From Chromatiales bacterium (GTDB taxonomy: Bacteria; Pseudomonadota; Gammaproteobacteria; Chromatiales; Chromatiaceae), in contig JANQLO010000006.1 of the NCBI GenBank assembly GCA_028280505.1, positions 45,332 through 109,331 of the forward strand: 64,000 bases of DNA, in the 5' to 3' direction. The position numbers and the translations under genes were made by a program. Position 1 is the stretch's first letter, and every line of letters begins with the position of its first letter. The notes below the pieces were generated by a model that was not told the origin of the DNA, made no database searches, and saw only the letters and a program-made list of their open reading frames with translations. Positions 35,571 to 45,247 of the stretch are shown piece by piece.

Positions 35571-38159
35571 ATGAGTGAAGTCACGGTCAACCAACTCGCC
35601 TCGGACGTCGGCATACCTGTCGATCGGCTGCTGCGTCAGTTGAGCGATGCCGGTATTGCCAAGAGCAGCGCGGAAGACGTGATCACCGAGCAGGAAAAGA
35701 TGGACCTGCTCAACCATCTGCGTCGCAGTCACGGCAAGAAAGAGGCCGCGGGGGCAGCCAGCGGTCGTAAGATCGCGCTGAAACGCAAGACCACCACCGA
35801 GCTGCGCCAGCCGGCCAGTGGTCGTGCCACCGCGCGCGCGCCGGCGGCTCGTACCAGCAAGACGGTCAGTGTCGAGGTGCGCCGCAAGCGTGCCGTGGTA
35901 AAGCCGAAGGCTGACGAGGAATTGGATCAGGAAGAACTACTCAAGCAGGCCGAAGAGGCCAAGCGCGCCTTGGCGGAGCAGGCTGAGCAGCGTCGCCAGG
36001 TCGAGGAAGAGGCTGAAGCGCGCCGCCGCGCCGAAGAGGCTCGACGCAACGCCGAAGAAGAAGAGAAACGTAAATCGGAAGAGACCCGGGTGGCGGCCGA
36101 AGAAGAACTGCGTCGTCAGGCCGAGGAGCAGGCCCGTCTCGAGGCCGAACAACAGCAACGCGCTCAGCAGGAAAGCGAACAGCAGAAAAAGACGGCCGAG
36201 AAGCCGGCGAAAAAGGGTAAACGTCATCGTGGTGGCGGTTTCGACGATGATTCGGAGCGTGGCCGTCATGGTCGGCGTGAGTTGCATGTTGCCGCAGGTA
36301 AGCGTGGTCAACGTGCCACCAAGACCGGTCGTCGTGCCGTGCGCGAGGTTGCCGCTGCGAGCGATGGCCAGCATGGTTTCCAACGTCCTACGGCGCCCGT
36401 TATCAAAGAGATCGCAGTGCCCGAGAGTATTTCTGTCGGCGAGCTGGCTCAACGCATGTCGGTCAAGGCCGGCGAGGCGATCAAGGAACTGATGAAAATG
36501 GGCATGATGGTCACCATCAACCAGGTGATCGATCAGGAAACGGCGATCCTCCTCGTGGAGGAGATGGGCCATAAGGCCGTCGCGCAAAAGCAGGAAGACG
36601 TCGAGGAGGAGATCCTGTCGTCTTCCGAAGAAGAACAACAGGGCGAGCTGTTGACCCGTGCGCCGGTGGTCACCATCATGGGCCACGTCGACCATGGCAA
36701 GACCTCGTTGCTGGATTACATTCGTGCGACCCGGGTTGCCGCCGGCGAGGCCGGCGGCATCACCCAGCATATCGGCGCTTATCACGTCGAGACCGACCAG
36801 GGGATGATTTCCTTCCTGGATACCCCGGGGCACGCGGCGTTCTCGGCGATGCGCGCGCGCGGTGCGCAGGCTACCGATATCGTGATCCTCGTGGTTGCGG
36901 CCGACGACGGTGTCATGCCGCAGACAAAAGAAGCGGTGCAGCATGCGAGAGCGGCGAATGTGCCGATCGTGGTCGCGGTCAACAAGATGGACAAGCCCGA
37001 GGCCAACCCGGACAGGGTGATGCAGGAATTGGTCGCTGAAGAGGTCGTGCCCGAGGAATGGGGCGGCGACGTACAATTCGTCAAGGTCTCGGCCAAGACC
37101 GGTGAGGGCATCGATCAGTTGCTCGAGGCCGTGTTGCTGCAGTCCGAAGTGCTCGAACTCAAGGCGGTCCACAAAGGCCTTGCGCGCGGCATCATCGTTG
37201 AATCCAGTCTCGACAAGGGCCGCGGTCCCGTTGCCACCGTGCTGGTTCAATCAGGGACCTTGAAACGCGGCGATCCCGTTGTGGCCGGTGCCGAGTTCGG
37301 TCGCGTGCGGGCGATGTTCGACGAGAACGGCCGCTCTGTGAAGCAAGCCGGGCCGTCTATCCCGGTCCAGGTACTGGGCCTGTCGGCGGCACCCTCCGCC
37401 GGGGATGACATGGTCGCGTTGGCCGATGAACGCAAGGCCCGTGAGGTTGCGGAGCTGCGTCGCGAGCGTCATCGTGACAGTCGCTTGGCTGAACAGAAGG
37501 CGACCAAGCTGGATCAGCTGTTCTCGCAAATGTCCGAAGGCGAGGTGGCCTACGTCAATCTCATCATCAAGGCCGACGTACAGGGTTCGGTCGAGGCGCT
37601 ACGCGAGTCGCTGCTGAAGATCGAGACCGAAGAGGCCAAGGTGCGTATCGTCGCTGCAGGCGTCGGCGGTATTACCGAATCGGACGCGAACCTGGCGGTC
37701 ACTTCGAATGCCATCCTGATTGGCTTCAATGTGCGTGCCGATGCGACGGCACGACGCGTGGTTGAGGAACACGGGCTGGATCTGCGCTACTACAGCATCA
37801 TTTACGAGGTGATCGACGACGTCAAAAAGGCCATTTCCGGTCTGTTGTCGCCGGAGATCAAAGAAGAGATTATCGGTTTGGCTGAAGTGCGCGATGTCTT
37901 CCGCTCGTCCAAGCTTGGGGCGATTGCCGGTTGTATGGTGATCGAAGGTACCGTCAAACGACACAACCCGATCCGCGTGCTGCGCGACAATGTAGTGATC
38001 TACGAGGGCGAACTCGAATCGTTGCGCCGATTCAAGGATGACGTCAACGAGGTCAAGGCCGGTACCGAATGCGGTATTGGCGTGAAGAACTACAACGACG
38101 TGAAAACCGGTGACCAAATCGAGGTGTTCGAGCGGGTCGAGGTCGCGCGTGAGATCTGA
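35571..38159 (+). CDS. infB: Translation initiation factor IF-2
   Basis: IF-2 is the GTPase that places initiator tRNA on the ribosome. The 862-residue protein has an N-terminal IF2 subdomain ([21 protein letters not shown]), a long charged helical linker (about 120-220), a second N domain ([24 protein letters not shown]), the G domain with [12 protein letters not shown] (G1), DTPGHAAF (G3) and NKMDKP (G4), and the C-terminal domains. Length is typical. The long open frame on the opposite strand is a shadow of its biased linker. Confidence 0.98.
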   Translation: MSEVTVNQLASDVGIPVDRLLRQLSDAGIAKSSAEDVITEQEKMDLLNHLRRSHGKKEAAGAASGRKIALKRKTTTELRQPASGRATARAPAARTSKTVSVEVRRKRAVVKPKADEELDQEELLKQAEEAKRALAEQAEQRRQVEEEAEARRRAEEARRNAEEEEKRKSEETRVAAEEELRRQAEEQARLEAEQQQRAQQESEQQKKTAEKPAKKGKRHRGGGFDDDSERGRHGRRELHVAAGKRGQRATKTGRRAVREVAAASDGQHGFQRPTAPVIKEIAVPESISVGELAQRMSVKAGEAIKELMKMGMMVTINQVIDQETAILLVEEMGHKAVAQKQEDVEEEILSSSEEEQQGELLTRAPVVTIMGHVDHGKTSLLDYIRATRVAAGEAGGITQHIGAYHVETDQGMISFLDTPGHAAFSAMRARGAQATDIVILVVAADDGVMPQTKEAVQHARAANVPIVVAVNKMDKPEANPDRVMQELVAEEVVPEEWGGDVQFVKVSAKTGEGIDQLLEAVLLQSEVLELKAVHKGLARGIIVESSLDKGRGPVATVLVQSGTLKRGDPVVAGAEFGRVRAMFDENGRSVKQAGPSIPVQVLGLSAAPSAGDDMVALADERKAREVAELRRERHRDSRLAEQKATKLDQLFSQMSEGEVAYVNLIIKADVQGSVEALRESLLKIETEEAKVRIVAAGVGGITESDANLAVTSNAILIGFNVRADATARRVVEEHGLDLRYYSIIYEVIDDVKKAISGLLSPEIKEEIIGLAEVRDVFRSSKLGAIAGCMVIEGTVKRHNPIRVLRDNVVIYEGELESLRRFKDDVNEVKAGTECGIGVKNYNDVKTGDQIEVFERVEVAREI

Positions 38160-38177
38160 TCTCACTGGGTAAGCGTG

Positions 38178-38540
38178 ATGCAAGAGTTCGGCCGCGAAGA
38201 GCGGGTCGGTGCGGAGATTCGGCGAGAGTTGGCGGGCCTGTTGCGCAATGAGGTGCGTGATCCGAGGCTGGCCAGCGTGACCGTGCAGGAAGTGCGCGTG
38301 GTGCGCGACCTGTCGCATGCCAAGGTCTATTTCACGGTGATGGACAGCGCCCAGGCCAAGGCCACCCAGAGTGCCTTGAACAAGGCGGCCGCTTTCCTCC
38401 GTCGCCGCCTGGCCGAATCGATGGCGCTGCGTGTGGTGCCGCGATTGGCCTTCGTGTACGACAAATCGATCGAGACCGGCAATCGCCTGTCGTCGTTGAT
38501 CGATCAGGCGGTCGCCAACGACGGTAAACACGAGGACTGA
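38178..38540 (+). CDS. rbfA: 30S ribosome-binding factor RbfA
   Basis: RbfA helps process the 5' end of 16S rRNA and cold adaptation of 30S subunits. The 120-residue protein has RVGAEIRRELAGLLRNEVRDPRLASVTVQEVRVVRDLSHAKVYFTV and the C-terminal KH-type helix (AAAFLRRRLAESMALRVVPRLAFVYDKSIE). ATG 38178 is preferred over the GTG immediately before it. It ends 2 bases before truB. Confidence 0.96.
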   Translation: MQEFGREERVGAEIRRELAGLLRNEVRDPRLASVTVQEVRVVRDLSHAKVYFTVMDSAQAKATQSALNKAAAFLRRRLAESMALRVVPRLAFVYDKSIETGNRLSSLIDQAVANDGKHED

Positions 38541-38542
38541 TT

Positions 38543-39463
38543 ATGGGACGTCGCCGACGCCAGCGCGGGCGTCCCGTCAATGGGATCCTGTTGCTCGACA
38601 AACCGCTGGGTGAAAGTTCGAATCATGCCCTGCAGCATGTCAAACGCCTGTTCGATGCACGCAAAGCGGGGCATACCGGTAGCCTCGATCCCCTGGCCGA
38701 CGGCATGTTGCCGATTTGTCTGGGCGATGCGACCAAGCTGTCGGCCTTTCTCCTCGATGCCGACAAGTACTATCAGTTCCGGGTCAGGCTCGGCGAAACC
38801 ACGGCAACGGGCGACGCCGAGGGTGACGTGCTGACGCGGCGACCGACCGACGATATCGATGTCGACAAACTCCGCGAGGTGTTGCCGAGTTTTACGGGCG
38901 CGATCGACCAGCTTCCACCGATGTACTCGGCGCTCAAACATCAAGGTAAACGCTTGTACGAATTGGCACGCGAAGGCGTCGAGGTCGAGCGTGAACCGCG
39001 TCAGGTCATGATTCATCGACTCGAGCTCGGCGACATCGAACTGCCCGAATTCGAGTTGAGCGTGCATTGTTCCAAAGGAACTTATGTCCGTACCCTGGCC
39101 GAAGACATCGGTGAGGCACTGGGTTGCGGCGCCCATGTCGTTGCCTTGCGTCGCACCGGGGTCGGACCTTATACCGGATATCCGATGTATGGCGTGGACG
39201 CATTGGAGGCGGCCGCCCAAGAGGGAGGGCATGCGGCCCTGGACGAGCTGTTGCTGCCGATCGATACGGCCCTGGGCGACTGGCCCGAGGTGCGTGTCGG
39301 TGCCGATGCGGCTTTCTATCTCAAGCAGGGCCAGGCGGTACTGGTACCCAAAGCCCCGACGGAGGGCTGGGTACGTATCTACCAGGCTGAGGATTTCATC
39401 GCCGTCGGCCAGGTACAGGATGATGGGCGAATCGCGCCTAAACGCTTGATGACCGGAAGCTGA
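38543..39463 (+). CDS. truB: tRNA pseudouridine-55 synthase TruB
   Basis: The enzyme makes pseudouridine 55 in the T-loop of tRNA. The 306-residue protein has GILLLDKPLGESSNHALQHVKRLF, the catalytic Asp in HTGSLDPLADGMLPICLGDATK, the QLPPMYSALKHQGKRLYELAREG loop, and VHCSKGTYVRTLAEDIGEALG, followed by a C-terminal PUA-like part. It overlaps no neighbour and is followed by a terminator before rpsO. Confidence 0.97.
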   Translation: MGRRRRQRGRPVNGILLLDKPLGESSNHALQHVKRLFDARKAGHTGSLDPLADGMLPICLGDATKLSAFLLDADKYYQFRVRLGETTATGDAEGDVLTRRPTDDIDVDKLREVLPSFTGAIDQLPPMYSALKHQGKRLYELAREGVEVEREPRQVMIHRLELGDIELPEFELSVHCSKGTYVRTLAEDIGEALGCGAHVVALRRTGVGPYTGYPMYGVDALEAAAQEGGHAALDELLLPIDTALGDWPEVRVGADAAFYLKQGQAVLVPKAPTEGWVRIYQAEDFIAVGQVQDDGRIAPKRLMTGS

Positions 39464-39508
39464 CAGCCGGGCGGATTTGAGAGAGAATACGCGACCTCAA
39501 TTCAATGG

Positions 39509-39534
39509 CAGGGCCTTGTGGCCCTGTTTTTTCT
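39509..39534 (+). terminator. Intrinsic terminator between truB and rpsO
   Basis: CAGGGCC (39509-39515), loop TTGT, GGCCCTG (39520-39526), then six T residues is a textbook intrinsic terminator, 45 bases after the truB stop and ending the rimP-truB unit before rpsO. Confidence 0.93.
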
Positions 39535-39600
39535 AACGCCGAAGCCGCCTGAACTCATTGTTGGGGGCTTCAATCGAGGCACTGTGACAGGAGAAATGTC

Positions 39601-39870
39601 ATGACAATGAGCGCAGAGCAAAAACAGGCCATCATCGACGAATACGGCAAAGATCCCAAGGATACGGGTTCCACCGAAGTACAGGTCGCCTTGCTGACCG
39701 CACGGATCGCCGAATTGACGCCGCACTTTCAGGCCCATAAGAAAGACCACCATTCCCGCCAGGGCCTCGTGCGCCTGGTCAACCAGCGTCGGAAGCTCCT
39801 CGACTACCTTCGGTCGAAGGATGTGGAACGCTACCGCGAGCTTATCGCCCGTCTAGGACTGCGTCGCTAA
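39601..39870 (+). CDS. rpsO: 30S ribosomal protein S15
   Basis: The 89-residue S15 protein has the family core [54 protein letters not shown]. Two ATGs are close together (39601 and 39607); the second gives the usual 87 residues, while the first is nearest to the AGGAGAAA ribosome site. S15 normally autoregulates through its own leader, but I did not identify that structure. pnp follows, as in most gammaproteobacteria. Confidence 0.97.
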   Translation: MTMSAEQKQAIIDEYGKDPKDTGSTEVQVALLTARIAELTPHFQAHKKDHHSRQGLVRLVNQRRKLLDYLRSKDVERYRELIARLGLRR

Positions 39871-39903
39871 GCGCCCACACAGCAACCGCTCGAGGAATTC
39901 CAA

Positions 39904-42000
39904 GTGAACCCGATCAAAAAAACCTTTCAGTACGGTGAGCATACGGTCACCTTAGAGACCGGCGAGATCGCCCGTCAGGCGGATGCCGCCGTCATGGTCA
40001 ATATGGCCGATACCGTGGTGTTGGTTACCGTGGTGTACGACAAGAACCTGGATAGCGGTCGTGATTTCTTCCCGCTGACCGTCGATTATCAGGAAAAGAC
40101 CTATGCCGCGGGCAAGATCCCCGGCGGCTTCTTCCGCCGCGAAGGCCGTCCGGCGGAAAAAGAGATCCTGACGTCACGTCTGATCGATCGTCCGATTCGT
40201 CCGCTGTTCCCTAAAACCTTCACCGCCGAGACGCAGGTCATCTGTACCGTCAAGTCGCTCAATCCGAAGATCGATCCCGAGATTCCTTCGCTGATCGGTA
40301 CTTCTGCGGCACTGGCGATTTCCGGTGCGCCTTTCCAGGGTCCGATCGGTGCGGCGCGGGTCGGTTATAAAGATGGCAACTACATCCTCAATGGCCCGAC
40401 GGGTCTGGGTGAAGAGACGGATCTCGATTTGGTCGTCGCCGGTACCGAGAATGCGGTGCTGATGGTCGAATCCGAAGCCGACCAGCTTTCCGAAGAAACC
40501 ATGCTTGGTGCCGTGCTGTTCGGTCATGAGCAGATGCAGGTCGTGATCAATGCAATCAAGGAACTCGCCGCCGAGATCAACAAGCCGGTGGTCGACCTGC
40601 CGGAGGTGGTTGTCAACCAGGCTTTGGTCGATGCGGTAGAGTCAGCCTGTGGCGACGCGTTGCGTAATGCGTACACCATTGCCGACAAGATGGAGCGCTA
40701 TGCCGCCATCGACGCGGCGGTTGCCGCAGTAAAGACCGAATTGTGCGGCGGTGACGAGCCGGCGTTCACCGAGGACGAAGTCGGTGGTGCGGTCGAAAAG
40801 CTCAAGAAGGCAACCGTACGAGGCCGTATACTCGCCGGCGAGCCGCGTATCGACGGTCGCGATACCAAAACCGTACGCCCGATCTCGATCCGTACCGGTG
40901 TGCTGCCGCGTACCCATGGTTCGGCCTTGTTCACCCGGGGCGAGACCCAGGCACTTGTCGTGACCACGCTCGGTACCGAACGCGACGCGCAAATCATCGA
41001 TGCATTGGAGGGTTCACGTAAGGAAGCTTTCATGCTGCATTACAACTTCCCGCCCTTCTGTGTTGGGGAACTCGGTCGGGTCGGCAGTCCCAAGCGTCGT
41101 GAGATCGGCCACGGTCGTCTGGCGAAGCGTGGCGTGTTGGCGTGTATGCCGAGCATGGACGATTTTCCCTACTCGATCCGCGTGGTGTCCGAGATCACCG
41201 AGTCGAACGGTTCATCTTCGATGGCATCGGTCTGTGGCACCAGCCTGTCTTTGATGGATGCGGGTGTGCCGGTCAAGGCGCCCGTCGCCGGCGTTGCCAT
41301 GGGACTCATCAAAGAAGGCGATTCCTTCGCGGTATTGACCGATATCCTGGGCGACGAAGATCATCTTGGCGATATGGACTTCAAGGTTGCCGGTACGGTC
41401 GATGGCATCAATGCCCTGCAGATGGACATCAAGATCGACGGCATCACCCGCGAGATCATGGAGATCGCGCTTGGGCAGGCGAAAGAAGGTCGTTTGCACA
41501 TTCTCGGCGAGATGGGCAAAGCGATCGAGGCACCGCGTGAGCAGATGTCCGAGCATGCGCCGCGCATCGTGTCCTTCAAGATCAATCCCGACAAGATCCG
41601 TGACGTCATCGGCAAGGGCGGTGCAACCATTCGATCCATTACCGAAGAGACCGGTGCGACGGTCGACATCAGCGACGACGGCACGGTGAAGATCTTCTCG
41701 GTCGACAAGAGTGCCGGCGACGAGGCCCGCAAGCGTGTCGAATTGATCACCGCCGATGTCGAAGTCGGCATGATCTACGAAGGCAAGGTGGCCCGACTCA
41801 TGGACTTCGGTGCCTTTGTCACCATCCTGCCTGGCAAGGACGGTCTGGTGCATATCAGCCAGATTTCCGATGAGCGCGTCGAGAAAGTCAGCGATAAACT
41901 GGCCGAGGGCGATACCATCAAGGTCAAGGTGCTCGAGGTCGATAAGCAAGGCCGGATTCGTTTGAGCATGAAGGCCGTGCAGGAAGAAGCCGAAGCCTGA
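39904..42000 (+). CDS. pnp: Polyribonucleotide nucleotidyltransferase (PNPase)
   Basis: PNPase is a phosphorolytic 3'-5' exoribonuclease and degradosome component. The 698-residue protein has two RNase PH-like domains ([32 protein letters not shown] linker; [17 protein letters not shown] in the second), a KH domain ([17 protein letters not shown], about residue 565) and an S1 domain ([26 protein letters not shown]). The GTG start at 39904 follows GAGGAATTCC. A terminator follows the stop codon. Confidence 0.98.
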   Translation: MNPIKKTFQYGEHTVTLETGEIARQADAAVMVNMADTVVLVTVVYDKNLDSGRDFFPLTVDYQEKTYAAGKIPGGFFRREGRPAEKEILTSRLIDRPIRPLFPKTFTAETQVICTVKSLNPKIDPEIPSLIGTSAALAISGAPFQGPIGAARVGYKDGNYILNGPTGLGEETDLDLVVAGTENAVLMVESEADQLSEETMLGAVLFGHEQMQVVINAIKELAAEINKPVVDLPEVVVNQALVDAVESACGDALRNAYTIADKMERYAAIDAAVAAVKTELCGGDEPAFTEDEVGGAVEKLKKATVRGRILAGEPRIDGRDTKTVRPISIRTGVLPRTHGSALFTRGETQALVVTTLGTERDAQIIDALEGSRKEAFMLHYNFPPFCVGELGRVGSPKRREIGHGRLAKRGVLACMPSMDDFPYSIRVVSEITESNGSSSMASVCGTSLSLMDAGVPVKAPVAGVAMGLIKEGDSFAVLTDILGDEDHLGDMDFKVAGTVDGINALQMDIKIDGITREIMEIALGQAKEGRLHILGEMGKAIEAPREQMSEHAPRIVSFKINPDKIRDVIGKGGATIRSITEETGATVDISDDGTVKIFSVDKSAGDEARKRVELITADVEVGMIYEGKVARLMDFGAFVTILPGKDGLVHISQISDERVEKVSDKLAEGDTIKVKVLEVDKQGRIRLSMKAVQEEAEA

Positions 42001-42023
42001 TCGCTTGACTCTGGTCGGATTTT

Positions 42024-42050
42024 AAAAGGGGGCTGTAAAGCCCCTTTTTT
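42024..42050 (+). terminator. Intrinsic terminator after pnp
   Basis: AAAAGGGGGC (42024-42033) pairs with GCCCC plus T-run (42040-42050) around a short loop TGTAAA; the distal strand is itself the T-tract. It lies 24 bases after the pnp stop. An imperfect inverted repeat (42058-42086) follows it. Confidence 0.9.
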
Positions 42051-42221
42051 CGTGCGTCGTTTCGATAAATCTTTATCGATGAAACGTCGCCGTCACCCGG
42101 CCTTTCCGTTATCTCGTTGTTGTCGCCCGTTATCGATACTGAGGTAGCGGCTGAGTCGTTGCGGTTTTATTCAATCGACTACCGGCGTATTTGCGACAAA
42201 GATTTTTGCAACTTTGGTGCA

Positions 42222-42237
42222 TGTCGACAATCTTACA
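42222..42237 (+). promoter_or_regulatory. NifA upstream activator site of modA
   Basis: TGT (42222-42224), ten bases CGACAATCTT, ACA (42235-42237) matches TGT-N10-ACA exactly. It lies 44 bases before the -24 element of the modA promoter, almost the same spacing as at nifE (45 bases). Confidence 0.82.
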
Positions 42238-42281
42238 AAAGTCTTGGCGAGTAGATGCTGTCCATACGGCGTACACAGCCA

Positions 42282-42297
42282 TGGCATACGGTTTGCT
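42282..42297 (+). promoter_or_regulatory. Sigma-54 promoter of modA
   Basis: TGGCAT (42282-42287), ACGGT, TTGCT (42293-42297) is a -24/-12 promoter. The 17 bases from 42280 to 42296 are identical to those at the iscA promoter (13518-13534). The start point would be near 42308, some 50 bases before the modA start. Confidence 0.88.
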
Positions 42298-42358
42298 TTG
42301 CTTCTTCATGGCGTATAGTTGATTGGTTATCTTGGTCGTTCGATGGGCGATGAGTTGT

Positions 42359-43102
42359 ATGCGTTTGATGTTCCTGTCCAAAACTGTCTGTGTTTTGATG
42401 CTTGGACTGAGTGTTTCGCTGGTTCAGGCAGGTGAAGTCCGCATAGCGGTGGCAGCCAATTTCACGGCGGCGATGAAAGAGATCGCAGACGATTTCGAAG
42501 AGGCCAGCGGTTACCGAACCGTAATCAGCTTCGGCTCTACCGGCAAACTGTATGCGCAGATCGAGAATGGCGCACCGTTCGAGGTTTTTCTCGCCGCCGA
42601 TCAGCGACGTCCCGAGTTGTTGGAGCGTAAGGGTACAGCCGGTGCACGCTTCACCTATGCGGTTGGTAAGTTGGTATTGTGGAGTAGCGATGCCGAGCAA
42701 GTGCTGAATGAGCAGGTATTGCATGAGGGCGAGTTCGAGAAGTTCGCCATTGCCAATCCAAAGACGGCACCCTACGGCGTAGGTGCGGTAGAAGTCATGC
42801 GGAATCTCGGCGTCTACGAAACCTGGAAACCCAAACTGGTCAGAGGCGAAAACATTGCCCAGACCTACCAATTTGTAGCTACGGGTAATGCTCAATTGGG
42901 TTTCGTCGCTTTGGCGCAGATCGCGCTAAACGACAAGGGCAGTCGTTGGACGGTGCCGGAGAGTCTTTATTCACCCATTCGTCAAGACGCCGTAATGCTG
43001 AAAAAAGGTGAAGACAATCCGGTGGCCCGGGCATTACTGGCGTATCTGAAAAGCGATGCGGCACGGGCCGTCATTCAGAGATACGGCTACGGCACCGAAT
43101 AA
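42359..43102 (+). CDS. modA: Molybdate ABC transporter substrate-binding protein ModA
   Basis: ModA captures molybdate in the periplasm for the ModBC transporter. With the ATG at 42359 the protein is 247 residues: signal peptide (LSKTVCVLMLGLSVSLVQA), then VRIAVAANFTAAMKEIADDFEEASG, ISFGSTGKLYAQIENGAPFEVFLAADQRRPELL (the SGST-like loop binds oxyanion), IANPKTAPYGVGAVEVM and GNAQLGFVALAQI. In-frame ATG 42350 and TTG 42323 are alternatives. No modB or modC is adjacent; the next gene is holC on the other strand. It carries a sigma-54/NifA promoter, so it is expected to be induced under nitrogen fixation. Confidence 0.93.
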   Translation: MRLMFLSKTVCVLMLGLSVSLVQAGEVRIAVAANFTAAMKEIADDFEEASGYRTVISFGSTGKLYAQIENGAPFEVFLAADQRRPELLERKGTAGARFTYAVGKLVLWSSDAEQVLNEQVLHEGEFEKFAIANPKTAPYGVGAVEVMRNLGVYETWKPKLVRGENIAQTYQFVATGNAQLGFVALAQIALNDKGSRWTVPESLYSPIRQDAVMLKKGEDNPVARALLAYLKSDAARAVIQRYGYGTE

Positions 43103-43173
43103 GTTTCGGAGACGTTGATCGACACAGCAGAAGGGCCGAGGAAATCCACCGACGTTGTCTATCGGCGTGGCTC

Positions 43174-43602
43174 TCAGGCGATGTTATGTGTCTTCAGTGG
43201 ATAACCGTGTTCGCGGTAATACCGAAATCGCTGGCGGCTTGCGGCCTTTACTTGCTCATCGTGATCGACGCATTCGATCAAGCGGTCGAAACGGCTGAAA
43301 AAGAGGGGCACGTCTGTCGCCAGATTGATCAGCACCTGATGTTCTTGCACCTCCTCGCTGGCGTCGCCGATCAGGATGGGATTGATTGCCGCATCGTCCT
43401 TGCCGAGCAAGCCGTGTGGGATGAAGCTCTGATCCCACAGCGTCCAGAGCAGACCGTCCATATGGCGTGATTCCGCATCGCTCGGTGTATGAATCACGAC
43501 ACGCTGGCCCGCGCGCCTTGCCTTCTCGGCAATGCGGCAGGCCAGGTGATAGCGATCCCCCCGGGCATGCGGTTCGAGAACATAAAAGTCGACCTGGGTC
43601 AT
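43174..43602 (-). CDS. holC: DNA polymerase III chi subunit
   Basis: Chi links the clamp-loader complex to single-stranded-DNA-binding protein. The 142-residue protein has the family start TQVDFYVLEPHARGDRYHLACRIAEKARRAGQRVVIHTPSD, then HMDGLLWTLWDQSFIPHGLLG and NLATDVPLFFSRFDRLIECVDHD. It lies 16 bases after the pepA stop on the same strand, the common pepA-holC order. Confidence 0.93.
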   Translation of the reverse strand: MTQVDFYVLEPHARGDRYHLACRIAEKARRAGQRVVIHTPSDAESRHMDGLLWTLWDQSFIPHGLLGKDDAAINPILIGDASEEVQEHQVLINLATDVPLFFSRFDRLIECVDHDEQVKAASRQRFRYYREHGYPLKTHNIA

Positions 43603-43618
43603 CGCGTACGGCCGTCAC

Positions 43619-45115
43619 TCAGAGCGTCAACTTGGCCCGGCGCAGCAGGAACTCGGTGAGCAGGGGTACGGGTCTGCCTGTGGCACCTTTTTCCTTGCCG
43701 CTGAGCCAGGCGGTGCCGGCAATATCCAGGTGCGCCCACTTGAATGCCTTGGTGAAACGTGACAGGAAACAGGCCGCTGTAATGGTGCCGGCACCACGGC
43801 CGCCGATATTCGCCATATCGGCGAAGTTGCTGTCGAGTTGCTTCTGGTATTCGTCCCAAAGGGGGAGACGCCAGGCACGGTCGCCACACTCGGTGCCGGC
43901 TTCGAGGATATCGTCGGCGAGCTTGTCGTCGTTCGCCATGAGCCCGCTGGCCTGATCGCCGAGGGCGACGATACAGGCACCGGTCAGGGTCGCGATGTCG
44001 ATGACCACGGCCGGATCGAAGCGTTCGGTATAGGTTAGGGCGTCGCATAGAATCAAACGACCCTCGGCATCGGTGTTGAGTATCTCGATGGTCTGGCCGG
44101 ACATCGAGGTCACGATGTCGCCGGGCTTGTTGGCATCGCCATCGGGCAGGTTTTCGGAACTGGGTACCACGCCGATGACGTTGAGCGGCAGGTCCATCGC
44201 GGCGCAAGCCGCGATGGTGCCGATGACGCCGGCACCGCCGCACATGTCGTACTTCATTTCGTCCATGTTCGCGGCAGGCTTGATCGAGATGCCGCCAGCA
44301 TCGAAAGTCAGGCCTTTGCCCACCAGGGCGACCGGCTTACTGCCCGGTTTGCCGCCCTTGTATTCGAGCACGATGAGTTTGGCCGGTTGACGACTGCCGC
44401 GCGAGACCGACAGCAGCGAGCCCATGCCGAGCTTTTTCATCTGTGCTTCGCTCAACACCGTAGCCTTGAGTTTGCGTTTGCCCTGTGCAAGCGCTTGTGC
44501 CTGTTCCGCGAGATAACTCGGGGTACAGAGATTGCCGGGCAGATTGGCCAGGTCTTTGGCCAGGCTGCTGCCGACTGCAATGGCCTGGCCGTGTTCAGCG
44601 GCGCGTTCGCCCGCTTTGAGCTGGCTGCGCCCGCCCATCAAAAAGCCGACCTTTTTCAGTGGGCGTTTGGACGGTTTCGGTTCGCTTTTGCAACGCTCGA
44701 AGCGATAAACCGCGCTCTCGGCCGCGCCAACGGCGGCGCGCACCAGGCGATAGCTGGTATCGTCGTCGGCCGCGTTGGGCATCGTGATCAGACAGTCGGT
44801 CGAGCCTGATTTCTCCAGTTGCCTGAGGGCAGGTAGCAGGGCAGCACCGAAACTGCCTGCATCGAAACGCTTGTTGGCACCCAGGCCGATCAGCATGACG
44901 CGCTGTGCGGCGCAGTCTCTGAGGTCATAAAGCATCTGGGTTTGACCGAGATCGCCGGCGAAGTCTTGACGTTTGAGTACACGCTTTATCTGGCCGTCGA
45001 GCGCCTCGTCCAGTGTTTTTCCCATGGGGGTGAGTTGACCGTTGTCGAACACGCCCACCAGTAGGCAGGCGGTCTTGGCGGTGTTCGGGGAGCCGAGCTT
45101 GCAGCTGTATTGCAT
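43619..45115 (-). CDS. pepA: Leucyl aminopeptidase (cytosol aminopeptidase) PepA
   Basis: The di-metal M17 peptidase releases N-terminal residues and, in E. coli, also acts as a DNA-binding regulator. The preferred start, ATG 45115 (MQYSCKLGSPNTAKTACLLVGVF), gives 498 residues; the open frame to 45229 and ATG 45127 are longer options. Metal and catalytic motifs are LVGKGLTFDAGGISIKP, MKYDMCGGAGVIG and the signature NTDAEGRLILCDALTY. It is divergent from lptF. Confidence 0.96.
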   Translation of the reverse strand: MQYSCKLGSPNTAKTACLLVGVFDNGQLTPMGKTLDEALDGQIKRVLKRQDFAGDLGQTQMLYDLRDCAAQRVMLIGLGANKRFDAGSFGAALLPALRQLEKSGSTDCLITMPNAADDDTSYRLVRAAVGAAESAVYRFERCKSEPKPSKRPLKKVGFLMGGRSQLKAGERAAEHGQAIAVGSSLAKDLANLPGNLCTPSYLAEQAQALAQGKRKLKATVLSEAQMKKLGMGSLLSVSRGSRQPAKLIVLEYKGGKPGSKPVALVGKGLTFDAGGISIKPAANMDEMKYDMCGGAGVIGTIAACAAMDLPLNVIGVVPSSENLPDGDANKPGDIVTSMSGQTIEILNTDAEGRLILCDALTYTERFDPAVVIDIATLTGACIVALGDQASGLMANDDKLADDILEAGTECGDRAWRLPLWDEYQKQLDSNFADMANIGGRGAGTITAACFLSRFTKAFKWAHLDIAGTAWLSGKEKGATGRPVPLLTEFLLRRAKLTL

Positions 45116-45247
45116 GAGTTCTCTCATTAGATCGTTGGCTGGATAGTCGAGCCGCGCACGCCGGCTTTCTCTTGCGGGCGGTTGACGGTATGGTTTGGTT
45201 TCGCTGTTCGTCAGAGTGTAACGAATCAAACGTGTATGGGAAGTGCC

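Noticed and set aside
35937..37250. 437-codon open frame on the minus strand opposite infB
   Set aside because: It mirrors the biased codon use of the IF-2 linker and G domain; its composition (His/Leu/Arg-rich) is not protein-like and it lacks any known motif.
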